From assembly GCA_021812665.1 (NCBI GenBank), contig JAKAMX010000003.1, positions 1 to 26,079 on the forward strand: a stretch of 26,079 bases of DNA. The letters are read 5' to 3'. The translations under genes were made by a program, and so were the position numbers. The notes beneath the pieces were generated by a model. That model saw nothing but the letters and a program-made list of their open reading frames with translations. It did no database searches and was not told where the DNA came from. The stretch is from a bacterium (GTDB taxonomy: Bacteria > Patescibacteriota > Minisyncoccia > Phycocordibacterales > UBA1550). This document shows positions 13,913 through 20,912 of this stretch, piece after piece. The stretch's first letter is position 1. Every line of letters starts with the position of its first letter.

Positions 13913-15157
13913 ATGCTCAACCTACGCATCGGTTTGTATTTGGCGATTCGTCAGCTGCGACGCGCAAGCTTGTGGACAACCAGTCTCATCATTTTTATCA
14001 TGGTGTTGACCTTTTTAAACCTGGTTGTGGTGTCGGGTGTTCTTGTCGGACTTTTGCAAGGATCGATCAACGAGCATCGAACCGAATACACCGGAGACGT
14101 TGTTGTTTCAACGCTGACAGACAAGAGTTACATCGACAACAGTCCAAATATTATCTCGCTCATATCTACACTTCCGGAGGTGGATTCATTTTCAGCACGC
14201 TATCGAGATGGCGCAAAGCTTGAGGCAAACTACAAAACAAGAAAGGAAAATGATAAACCCAACATTGCCTCAGCGCAAATTACAGGAATCGATCCCGCGA
14301 AAGAGGACAAAGTTTCTGGTCTGGCGTCACGAGTGAAGTATGGTTCGTTCCTCGAGCAAAGTGATTATGACAAAGTATTGCTCGGTAAATATTTGCTTTC
14401 GCAATATGTTCCCGTAGACAGCCCCGATCTCGCCGCTTTGCACAATGTGACCGTAGGGACGAAAATACGCGTTACGGTAAAAGGCATCACTCGTGAAGTC
14501 ACCGTGAAGGGTATTCTCTTTAGTAAAGTTGATCAGATTTCCCGCGGTATCTATATGGTTGATACAGAGTTGCGCGATATCATCGGAAGGAACGATGGCA
14601 ACGTTGCGATGATCTCTATTAAGCTCAAGCCAAACGCAGATCCACTTGCAGTAAAGAGCGCGCTTCTTCGCAATGGTGTGGACAAATTTGCAAAAGTTCA
14701 AACGTACGTTGATGCGCAGCCGCAGTTCCTCAAAGATATTATTGCTACGTTCAATATGCTCGGCAACGCATTCTCGTCGATCGGACTTGTTGTTGCGTCG
14801 ATCACTATCTTCATTGTCGTTTTCATTAACGCAATTACACGACGTAAGTACATCGGCATCCTCAAAGGTATTGGAATTCGTGGGCGTGTTATTGAAATTT
14901 CTTACGTCTTTCAGTCGATCTTTTATGCAGTGGTCGGTTCAAGCATCGGACTTGCGATCGTGTACGGACTCCTCGTGCCGTTTTTCTTGGCTCACCCAAT
15001 CAATTTCCCATTCAGCGACGGAATCTTGGTTGCGCCGGTTGGTACAACAATGATCCGTATGGGGCTGCTCGTGTTTACAACGGTCGTGGCTGGTTTTATC
15101 CCCGCATGGATGATTATTCGCAAGAATACCTTGGATTCGATTCTCGGCAGAAATTAA
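13913..15157 (+). CDS. MacB/LolC-like ABC transporter permease (FtsX superfamily)
   Basis: This 414-residue permease has TM1 at about 22-46, an extracytoplasmic MacB-type domain at about 50-280, then TM2 (286-308), TM3 (332-358) and TM4 (380-402). RRKYIGILKGIGIRG after TM2 is the conserved FtsX-family coupling motif. Such permeases work mechanically with an adaptor rather than by classic alternating access. It lies six bases after the adaptor and seven before its ATPase. The substrate is unknown; MarR control suggests a toxic compound, antibiotic or peptide. Confidence 0.92.
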   Translation: MLNLRIGLYLAIRQLRRASLWTTSLIIFIMVLTFLNLVVVSGVLVGLLQGSINEHRTEYTGDVVVSTLTDKSYIDNSPNIISLISTLPEVDSFSARYRDGAKLEANYKTRKENDKPNIASAQITGIDPAKEDKVSGLASRVKYGSFLEQSDYDKVLLGKYLLSQYVPVDSPDLAALHNVTVGTKIRVTVKGITREVTVKGILFSKVDQISRGIYMVDTELRDIIGRNDGNVAMISIKLKPNADPLAVKSALLRNGVDKFAKVQTYVDAQPQFLKDIIATFNMLGNAFSSIGLVVASITIFIVVFINAITRRKYIGILKGIGIRGRVIEISYVFQSIFYAVVGSSIGLAIVYGLLVPFFLAHPINFPFSDGILVAPVGTTMIRMGLLVFTTVVAGFIPAWMIIRKNTLDSILGRN

Positions 15158-15164
15158 TACTTAT

Positions 15165-15839
15165 ATGATTGAAACAAAAAAATTAGTAAAGACATTTGTT
15201 GACGGCGACAAGATAACACCTGTCTTGAAAGGTATTGATTTCAAAGTAAATGATGGAGAATTTGTTTCTATTATGGGACGATCGGGTGCAGGAAAAAGTA
15301 CATTCTTGTACCAACTCAGCTTGCTCGATGATCCAACTGATGGTGAGGTTATTATCGACGGACACGATACGCACACGATGACAGCGGAGCAAAAAATGAA
15401 ATTCCGATTGATGAAGTTTGGGTATGTATTCCAGGACTATGCGCTTTTGCCTGAGCTTACTGCGCTCGAGAATGTTGCACTGCCGCTTCTCATGCAGGGA
15501 CACAAAAAACACATAGCATATAGAGATGCACGGAGCGCACTTGACCGCGCAGGGCTCGGCCACCGCCTCGACAACCTCCCTAGCCAGCTTTCCGGCGGAG
15601 AGCAGCAGCGTGTTTCCATTGTTCGCGCAATTGCGCATAGGCCCAAAATTTTGTTTGCCGATGAGCCAACCGCAAACCTGGATAATCAGTCATCGATGAT
15701 AATCATGGATATTTTTAAAGATCTTCACAAAGAAGGGCAGACCATCATCATGGTTACCCACGAGGAGCCTTTTGCAAAACTTGCGGAGCGCTTGATTCGG
15801 TTTGACGATGGGAATATTATCTCAGACAAGAAAAATTAA
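15165..15839 (+). CDS. MacB/LolD-like ABC transporter ATP-binding protein
   Basis: This 224-residue ATPase has Walker A GRSGAGKST at residues 38-46, a Q-loop in YVFQDYALLP, signature LSGGEQQR, Walker B ILFADEPTANLD and the switch His in VTHEEP. The domain stands alone, as in LolD, instead of being fused to the permease as in E. coli MacB. It energises the permease directly upstream. All catalytic motifs are intact. folD follows after 15 bases. Confidence 0.94.
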   Translation: MIETKKLVKTFVDGDKITPVLKGIDFKVNDGEFVSIMGRSGAGKSTFLYQLSLLDDPTDGEVIIDGHDTHTMTAEQKMKFRLMKFGYVFQDYALLPELTALENVALPLLMQGHKKHIAYRDARSALDRAGLGHRLDNLPSQLSGGEQQRVSIVRAIAHRPKILFADEPTANLDNQSSMIIMDIFKDLHKEGQTIIMVTHEEPFAKLAERLIRFDDGNIISDKKN

Positions 15840-15854
15840 TAGTAATTTGAACTG

Positions 15855-16658
15855 ATGTTGGTTGATGGAAAAAAAATCGCAAAGCAGCTCGAAGAGAAGT
15901 TGGTAACAGAACTTCTCTTTTCTGCTCATAAAAAGGTGTGTTTTGTGGTGTTCGGCGGGAACGCTGCCTCGGCACAATTCGTAAAAATGAAATCACGCGT
16001 CGCTGAGCGTGTGGGTATTGTGGTGGAAATTGAAGAATATTCTGAAATTAAAACTACATCTGACGCGGTCGCGACGATGCGCTCTTTGGCAAAACGAGAT
16101 TATGACGGCATCGTTGTCCAACTACCACTCGCCAAAGGAATTGATACACGCAAAGTTTTGGACGAGATTCCGCCACTGAAAGATATCGATGTTCTGGGCA
16201 CAATTGCGAAAGATAGTTTTGCGATCGGGAAGATCGACAGAATTCCGCCGGTTGCAAAAGCTGTGTTGGAAATATTTGAATCGTATAGAGTGACAGTAAA
16301 AGAAAAAAAAATCGTTGTTATGGGGCGAGGCCTCCTTGTTGGTGAGCCGGTGCATCTTATGCTCAAACGCATGAAGGTTGTTCACGATATCGTGGATATT
16401 GATACCAAGGAAAAAGAAAAGCTTGAGCTGCTTGCAAAGGCGGATATTGTCATTACGGGAATGGGGGTTCCTCACAGTGTTCATCCTGACATGATCAAAA
16501 AAGGCGTTGTGCTTATTGATGCAGGCACGAGTGAGCAAGGGGGTAAGCTTGTTGGGGATATTGATCCTGCATGCGAGAGCAAGGCTTCTCTCATGACGCC
16601 TGTTCCGGGGGGCGTGGGGCCGATAACCATCGTTAGCCTTTTACGAAATTTGATATAA
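15855..16658 (+). CDS. folD: Methylenetetrahydrofolate dehydrogenase/cyclohydrolase FolD
   Basis: This bifunctional enzyme interconverts 5,10-methylene-, methenyl- and 10-formyl-tetrahydrofolate. At 267 residues it is slightly short of the usual 285. The family patterns are GIVVQLPLAKGI, the nucleotide-binding GRGLLVGEPV and the C-terminal TPVPGGVGPITI. The catalytic lysine aligns with K46, but the conserved active-site Tyr (Y52 in E. coli) is F42. The usual KDVDG loop reads KDIDVLG, and the PCTP motif is replaced by IPPVAKA. FolD identity is clear, but the balance of its two activities may differ. Its TAA stop overlaps the next gene's -10 box. Confidence 0.93.
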   Translation: MLVDGKKIAKQLEEKLVTELLFSAHKKVCFVVFGGNAASAQFVKMKSRVAERVGIVVEIEEYSEIKTTSDAVATMRSLAKRDYDGIVVQLPLAKGIDTRKVLDEIPPLKDIDVLGTIAKDSFAIGKIDRIPPVAKAVLEIFESYRVTVKEKKIVVMGRGLLVGEPVHLMLKRMKVVHDIVDIDTKEKEKLELLAKADIVITGMGVPHSVHPDMIKKGVVLIDAGTSEQGGKLVGDIDPACESKASLMTPVPGGVGPITIVSLLRNLI

Positions 16659-16659
16659 T
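16651..16659 (+). promoter_or_regulatory. Extended -10 promoter overlapping the folD stop
   Basis: TGA-TATAAT ends six bases before ATG 16666. The folD stop codon TAA (16656-16658) is inside the box. The remaining six bases, AAGGAA, could serve as a weak Shine-Dalgarno sequence in read-through mRNA. Confidence 0.65.
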
Positions 16660-16665
16660 AAGGAA

Positions 16666-16980
16666 ATGTTTAAAAAATATACTGAGTACTATAAGGATAA
16701 TCCTGAAGGGTATTGGTTTAAGCGTAAATTATACGGGTGGGGATGGACGCCGGTAACGTGGCAGGGCTGGGCGGTTATTTTTGGATATGTTGGCGCGCTT
16801 CTATATTTCTTTAGAGGGATAGATGCAACGTCGCACTCAGCCAGCGACACGGTCAATATGTTTTTTGCGCCGTTTGTTGTGGCGACAGGCATCCTTGTCT
16901 ATATTTGTTACAAAAAAGGGGAAAAGCCACGATGGCAGTGGGGAATACCAAAAGAAGATACGTCAAATAAAAATAAATAA
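16666..16980 (+). CDS. Small conserved membrane protein of unknown function
   Basis: This 104-residue protein has an aromatic, basic N-terminal part (NPEGYWFKRKLYGWGW), a TM segment at about 33-50, a short loop, a second TM at about 65-81 and a basic tail with GEKPRWQWG. I recognise the YGWGW...PRWQWG pattern as a small protein common in Parcubacteria, but no function is known to me. It has its own promoter and lies five bases before a nitroreductase gene. Trp/Tyr-rich ends suggest it sits at the membrane interface. Confidence 0.8.
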   Translation: MFKKYTEYYKDNPEGYWFKRKLYGWGWTPVTWQGWAVIFGYVGALLYFFRGIDATSHSASDTVNMFFAPFVVATGILVYICYKKGEKPRWQWGIPKEDTSNKNK

Positions 16981-16985
16981 TACCG

Positions 16986-17621
16986 ATGAAAACTATTCTT
17001 GAAGCAATGAAGTGGCGATACTCCACGAACAAGTTTGATACCAATAAAAAACTTTCTACAGAGCAGCTCACCGAGCTCCTGGAGGCGATGACTCTCGCGC
17101 CTTCATCATACGGTCTACAGCCATGGAAATTTATCGTGGTGACCAATCCAGAGGTGCGCGCAAAACTGCAGGCGGCTGGATACGGACAAGAAAAGATCAC
17201 AGAAGCTTCTCACCTTATTGTTTTTGCGGTTGAGAAAAATATTGACGATAAGCTTGTAGATACCTATATCCAATCAGTTTCAGATACCCGCAGTGTTCCA
17301 GTAGAAAATCTCAAAGGCTACGAAGACATGATCAAGGGTGCGATTGCGCGCCAAACAAATGAACAGCGCATCGAATGGGCTACGCGTCAGGCATATATCG
17401 CGCTGGGTGTGCTTGTTGTATCTGCTGCTCAAATGGAGATTGACGTGGGCCCAATGGAGGGGTTTGATCCGAAGAAATTTGATGAAATCCTCGGTCTTGA
17501 AAAGTTGGGCCTTGAATCAAAAGTTGTCGCAGCAGTCGGGTTCCGTTCTCCTGATGATCCCTCGATCCAGTATAGAAAAGTACGATTTCCCAAAGAGCAG
17601 GTTGTTGTGGAAATAAAATAG
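16986..17621 (+). CDS. NAD(P)H-dependent nitroreductase (NfsB-like, FMN)
   Basis: This 211-residue flavoenzyme has the N-terminal FMN phosphate-binding motif RYSTNKF (residues 11-17), APSSYGLQPWKF (37-48) and a later ALGVLVVSAAQMEIDVGPMEGF, the usual order in the NfsB/oxygen-insensitive nitroreductase family. It reduces nitro compounds, quinones or flavins with NAD(P)H as a homodimer in the cytoplasm. It lies two bases before the lysozyme-inhibitor-like gene. The physiological substrate cannot be read from the sequence. Confidence 0.93.
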   Translation: MKTILEAMKWRYSTNKFDTNKKLSTEQLTELLEAMTLAPSSYGLQPWKFIVVTNPEVRAKLQAAGYGQEKITEASHLIVFAVEKNIDDKLVDTYIQSVSDTRSVPVENLKGYEDMIKGAIARQTNEQRIEWATRQAYIALGVLVVSAAQMEIDVGPMEGFDPKKFDEILGLEKLGLESKVVAAVGFRSPDDPSIQYRKVRFPKEQVVVEIK

Positions 17622-17623
17622 CC

Positions 17624-18526
17624 ATGAACAAAAAAGTACTTAGTGCAGTTGTGGTTTTAGTTGCATTGTTTGGCTTAGGGTACTTTGGTGGCAGTCGTGT
17701 GCCTGTTGTGCCTACGGGGAGGGTGCAGCTCAATGCGGTTACGTTTTCTTGTGATAACAATAAAACAATCGACGCTGTTTTCTATGACACTGCAGTGCGT
17801 GCGACACAAAAAGAAGGTGAGCCGCCAGTGCCAGGGGGGAGCGTTGATCTCGCTTTTAACGACGGCCGCGCACCAATGACGCTTGCGCAGTCTATCTCTG
17901 CTGATGGCGCACGCTATGCAAATAAAGGCGAGTCATTTGTATTTTGGAACAAAGGCAATGGAGTGATGGTGCTCGAGAATGATAAAGAAAATAATTACAC
18001 TGGATGCATTGTTCTCGCGCCGGGGCCAGAAGGATCTACTTTGACCCGTACATATTCAAACAGTAAGTTAGGATTCTCTGCGCGTCTCTTTGATGGTTAC
18101 ACAGTAGATGCAAGTTACCAATATCAAATGACCCCCGACAAATCGATAGCCGGCGTAAAATTTACCATTCCTGCATCTCTCGCCGATGGCACCAATTTGG
18201 CTCACGATACCTATATAAGTGAGGAAAATCTGCCAGCTGGAAAAAGATGCACCGCTGATCAATTTTTGTATGACAAAGTAACCCCAAAAGAAGTGACAGA
18301 AAATGGCACCACATACTCGTACGCTTTTTCGATGGGTGCAGGAGCAGGCAATAGATATGAGGAAACAGTGTATGCGCTTGCGGGCTCGAACCCGTGTAAG
18401 GCAATACGATATTTTGTTCACTATGGCGTAATAGAAAACTATCCACCAGGCGCAGTGAAAGAGTTCGATAAAAAGAAACTACTTGCTCAGTTTGACGAGA
18501 TTCGAAGAACGCTGGTTTTTAGGTAA
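17624..18526 (+). CDS. Membrane-anchored protein with MliC-like lysozyme-inhibitor domain
   Basis: This 300-residue protein has an N-terminal anchor or signal at about 5-22. Residues 38-130 match the C-type lysozyme inhibitor pattern: FSC at 41-43, VDLAFNDG, LAQSISADGARYA (SGARY-like), FWNKGNGVMVL and a closing C128, with C43 and C128 placed for a disulfide. MliC proteins bind lysozyme through the loops around these motifs and protect peptidoglycan. The C-terminal 170 residues form a second extracellular domain that I do not recognise, with C213 and C273 as a possible second disulfide. No lipobox Cys follows the anchor, unlike E. coli MliC. Confidence 0.75.
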   Translation: MNKKVLSAVVVLVALFGLGYFGGSRVPVVPTGRVQLNAVTFSCDNNKTIDAVFYDTAVRATQKEGEPPVPGGSVDLAFNDGRAPMTLAQSISADGARYANKGESFVFWNKGNGVMVLENDKENNYTGCIVLAPGPEGSTLTRTYSNSKLGFSARLFDGYTVDASYQYQMTPDKSIAGVKFTIPASLADGTNLAHDTYISEENLPAGKRCTADQFLYDKVTPKEVTENGTTYSYAFSMGAGAGNRYEETVYALAGSNPCKAIRYFVHYGVIENYPPGAVKEFDKKKLLAQFDEIRRTLVFR

Positions 18527-18537
18527 TAAATGGAGTT

Positions 18538-18566
18538 TTGAAACAGTAGCAAATTTGTGCTATAAT
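18538..18566 (+). promoter_or_regulatory. Strong promoter at the head of the copper/thiol locus
   Basis: TTGAAA (18538-18543), a 17-base spacer ending in TGC and a consensus TATAAT (18561-18566) stand nine bases before ATG 18576. It is the best sigma70-type promoter in the window and predicts a near-leaderless mRNA. Confidence 0.85.
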
Positions 18567-18575
18567 ATTAAAATA

Positions 18576-19016
18576 ATGAAATTGGCTTTCATTAACAACA
18601 AAATCGCCCAAATAGCTATATTTTTTGCCGCTCTGCCATTTTTGTGGCTCGGTGCTTTTGGCCTTATTTTCCACTCTGGTGGCATGAAAACAGCTATGGC
18701 TACTAATGGTTGCCTCTTTGACGGCGGGCATGAAGTTTGCGCCATGGATGTCTCTGAACACGTATCTGTGTGGCAAGGGATGTTTACGGGCCTGCCTCAA
18801 ACAATCGACCTAACAACATTGATGCTTCTAGCACTGGCTTTCGTCGTTGGTGTCACATTGGTCAAGAAATTATTCTCAGGACCTGCTGAGTTGGCCATTG
18901 ATCGCGCAAAACTCTATTTTAAATCACACGAGCGATTACCTTTTTTTTACTATCTTAAGGAGATATTTTCTGCGGGGATACTAAACTCTAAAATTTACGC
19001 GTCAGTAGCAATATAA
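18576..19016 (+). CDS. Membrane protein with Cys/His/Met-bearing outer loop
   Basis: This 146-residue protein has TM segments at about 11-32 and 80-97. The loop between them, predicted extracytoplasmic, holds H33, M37, M41, C46, H52, C55, M57 and H62, a good set for Cu(I) or a disulfide. The cytoplasmic tail ends with LPFFYYLKEIFSAGILNSKIY. I recognise the combination of a C...C...H...W...F loop and this tail from CPR proteins found near CcdA-like genes, with no assigned function. ATG 18576 is set by the promoter; the open frame continues upstream into the previous gene. A long hairpin follows the stop. Confidence 0.75.
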   Translation: MKLAFINNKIAQIAIFFAALPFLWLGAFGLIFHSGGMKTAMATNGCLFDGGHEVCAMDVSEHVSVWQGMFTGLPQTIDLTTLMLLALAFVVGVTLVKKLFSGPAELAIDRAKLYFKSHERLPFFYYLKEIFSAGILNSKIYASVAI

Positions 19017-19018
19017 GT

Positions 19019-19080
19019 CTTGCGAATTTGCCGGGCCTTTTGGTCGTTTTGGTAAATGCTTATCGCAAGGCTTTTTGTTT
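19019..19080 (+). terminator. Long hairpin with T-run after the loop protein gene
   Basis: CTTGCGA+ATTTGCC (19019-19032) pairs with GGTAAAT (19051-19057) and TCGCAAG (19063-19069) around a five-base bulge, with a small inner stem GGCC-tttt-GGTC. GCTTTTTGTTT follows. It probably ends or attenuates transcription. Confidence 0.55.
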
Positions 19081-19109
19081 GCATTGTTAATAATTAATTC
19101 ACTAACAAT

Positions 19110-19613
19110 ATGACGAAAAGTATTATTGTAACCATCTTAATCACCACGGGTCTTATTGGGCTTATGTGGTGGGGGCGAGGGCTCCAAAGACCGGTTGCTT
19201 CTGCCGGTGCGCAAAGTTCCAGTGCAAAAAGTGACCTCACGGCCTCAGAAAAAATTTATGACTTCGGCACAATCTCGATGAAGAATGGTGTAGTCACTAA
19301 GGATTTCAAGATAACCAATTCAACCAACAAAGATATCTTTGTTCCATCACTGGTTACGTCGTGTATGTGTACCAAGGCATTCATTGTTGAAACCGACGGC
19401 ACCACCAAGGGGCCATTCGGTATGCCGGGCATGGGGTATGTTCCGCCATCAAACGAAACAATCAAAGCCGGAGAGGCGCGTATTATTCGTGTGGAGTATG
19501 ATCCAAACGCGCATGGTCCGGCGGGGGTCGGATCGATAGATCGATTCATCACCCTCACAGACGATTCAGGCGGCGTGCTCCAACTAGAAATCAAGGCAGT
19601 TGTAACACCTTAG
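19110..19613 (+). CDS. DUF1573-family anchored protein
   Basis: This 167-residue protein has an N-terminal membrane anchor at about 4-21 and a low-complexity linker. A DUF1573 Ig-like domain follows: IYDFGTIS, VVTKDFKITN and TSCMCTKA (C85, C87) are the hallmarks. The TSCxCT pair and the Met-rich insert GPFGMPGMGYVP (101-112) could bind copper or take part in thiol chemistry. DUF1573 proteins have no firm biochemical role; they often sit near thiol or cofactor export genes. The CcdA-like gene is five bases downstream. The upstream spacer has a possible TGT-TAATAA -10 (19085-19093), which is weak. Confidence 0.85.
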   Translation: MTKSIIVTILITTGLIGLMWWGRGLQRPVASAGAQSSSAKSDLTASEKIYDFGTISMKNGVVTKDFKITNSTNKDIFVPSLVTSCMCTKAFIVETDGTTKGPFGMPGMGYVPPSNETIKAGEARIIRVEYDPNAHGPAGVGSIDRFITLTDDSGGVLQLEIKAVVTP

Positions 19614-19618
19614 TAATT

Positions 19619-20398
19619 ATGAAAAAAACAATAATTACACTTGCTGTTCTTGCTTTTGCAATTTTAGGAATTATTTTCCTAAAACATAGCTCAGATACCG
19701 CTTCGTTTATTTGGGGCCTCAGCAATAAGGGCTCGTGGCTCATGCCGCTCGTTCTTGTTTCTGCGCTTCTCGATAGCGTGCATCCATGCTCCTTCTCGAT
19801 CTTGCTCATTACCATCGCATTTCTCTTTGGAATGCAGATGACAAGGAAAAGAGTGCTTCAGGTCGGAGGAATGTATATTGCAGGAATTTTCGCGTCCTAT
19901 CTATTGATTGGGTTAGGGATTCTTCGTGTATTGCACCTGTTCAATACTCCGCATTTTATGGGGAAATTGGGCTCGACACTGCTCATTGTTTTTGGCCTCG
20001 TTAACATCCTAAATGAGATTTTTCCAAGTTTCCCTATTAAACTGAAAATTCCTTCATTCACTCATACGGCAATGGGAAAACTGATGGAGAAAACATCATT
20101 CATTGCAGTGTTTGCGTTGGGGTTGCTTGTTGGCATCTGTCAGTTTCCGTGCATGGGTGGTCCATATCTTATGGTTATTGGGCTGCTTCGTGATCAGGTG
20201 ACGTATTTCAAAGGGTTCGGTTACCTCGTGCTCTACAATGCAATTCTCATCATTCCACTGGTCTCCGTGCTTTGGGTTGCTGCTGACAAGACAATTGTCG
20301 ACAAAGTTCAAGAATGGAAGAAGGCAAACACAAAAGGTGTGCGCTTTTGGGCAGGCCTCGCGATGATCATTATTGGTACCTTAATTTTCTTCATATAA
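19619..20398 (+). CDS. CcdA/DsbD-like thiol-electron transporter
   Basis: This 259-residue polytopic protein of the cytochrome-c-biogenesis transmembrane family has an extra N-terminal helix at about 5-22. The redox Cys pair is C57 in SVHPCSFS and C178 in FPCMGGPY, which are the matching positions of the two halves. C174 is an extra Cys. The family carries reducing equivalents from cytoplasmic thioredoxin to extracytoplasmic proteins. No heme c protein is seen nearby, so the likely clients are the Cys-rich neighbours. It lies five bases after the DUF1573 gene and four before the next. Confidence 0.9.
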   Translation: MKKTIITLAVLAFAILGIIFLKHSSDTASFIWGLSNKGSWLMPLVLVSALLDSVHPCSFSILLITIAFLFGMQMTRKRVLQVGGMYIAGIFASYLLIGLGILRVLHLFNTPHFMGKLGSTLLIVFGLVNILNEIFPSFPIKLKIPSFTHTAMGKLMEKTSFIAVFALGLLVGICQFPCMGGPYLMVIGLLRDQVTYFKGFGYLVLYNAILIIPLVSVLWVAADKTIVDKVQEWKKANTKGVRFWAGLAMIIIGTLIFFI

Positions 20399-20402
20399 TC
20401 GT

Positions 20403-20897
20403 ATGAATTCAAAAATTCCAACAATCGAAGAATTTCTTGCAAAGGTCGAGAATCTAAAAGAAAAAGCAGGAGTTGATCTATCTACGGCCGAGGATCAAAG
20501 TCTCGCCGTAATGAACCTCATCAGTCTTGAGGAGCATTTCTTTTTTACTGGAGTAAAGTTGGGGAAAGACGAATATTTTGACAGTGTTCAGGAGGTGCGA
20601 AATATTCGGAAAGAACTACTCGCCGAGCTTATGCCAAAAAACGAAGGAGAAACATGGTGCATTGCAAAACATCTTCTTTCTACAACCATGCGTCTCATTG
20701 AAGTGGGGAACAAACTGCAGTCAGAAAACAAAAAGGTTGAAGCAAAAAAAATGTTCGAAAGAGCATATAAGGTGTACTCGATCTTTTGGGCGCTCAAACT
20801 CAAATTGATAACTGCTACAAGTATAAAAGAGACTGCAAAAAATAGTTCGCAACTCGAGGATCTTGTGACGAAGCTTGCTAATTGCTGCGACGAATAA
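20403..20897 (+). CDS. Helical soluble protein of unknown function in the copper/thiol locus
   Basis: This 164-residue protein has no signal peptide or membrane segment and reads as all-helical. Distinct segments are LSTAEDQSLAVMNLISLEEH (26-45), EVRNIRKELLAELMPK and WCIAKHLLSTTMRLIEVG (85-102), followed by a TPR-like MFERAYKVYSIFW. Cys residues are C86 and the C-terminal C161-C162. The LSLEEH/WCIAKH pattern is familiar to me from other Patescibacteria, but no function is known. It sits between the CcdA-like gene and the CC/DCNHGM protein, so a cytosolic role in the same pathway is a guess. Confidence 0.7.
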   Translation: MNSKIPTIEEFLAKVENLKEKAGVDLSTAEDQSLAVMNLISLEEHFFFTGVKLGKDEYFDSVQEVRNIRKELLAELMPKNEGETWCIAKHLLSTTMRLIEVGNKLQSENKKVEAKKMFERAYKVYSIFWALKLKLITATSIKETAKNSSQLEDLVTKLANCCDE

Positions 20898-20912
20898 AAC
20901 ACAAACAAAATT

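Noticed and set aside
12377..15839. Lol-type lipoprotein export as the role of the ABC run
   Set aside because: The permease and ATPase resemble LolCD, but the MacA-like adaptor and the MarR regulator favour a MacAB-like exporter; an outer membrane is not expected here.
20394..20399. TATAAT just before the gene at 20403
   Set aside because: Only three bases separate it from the ATG, so transcription would start inside the coding sequence; it is better explained as the ATA-TAA end of the CcdA-like gene.
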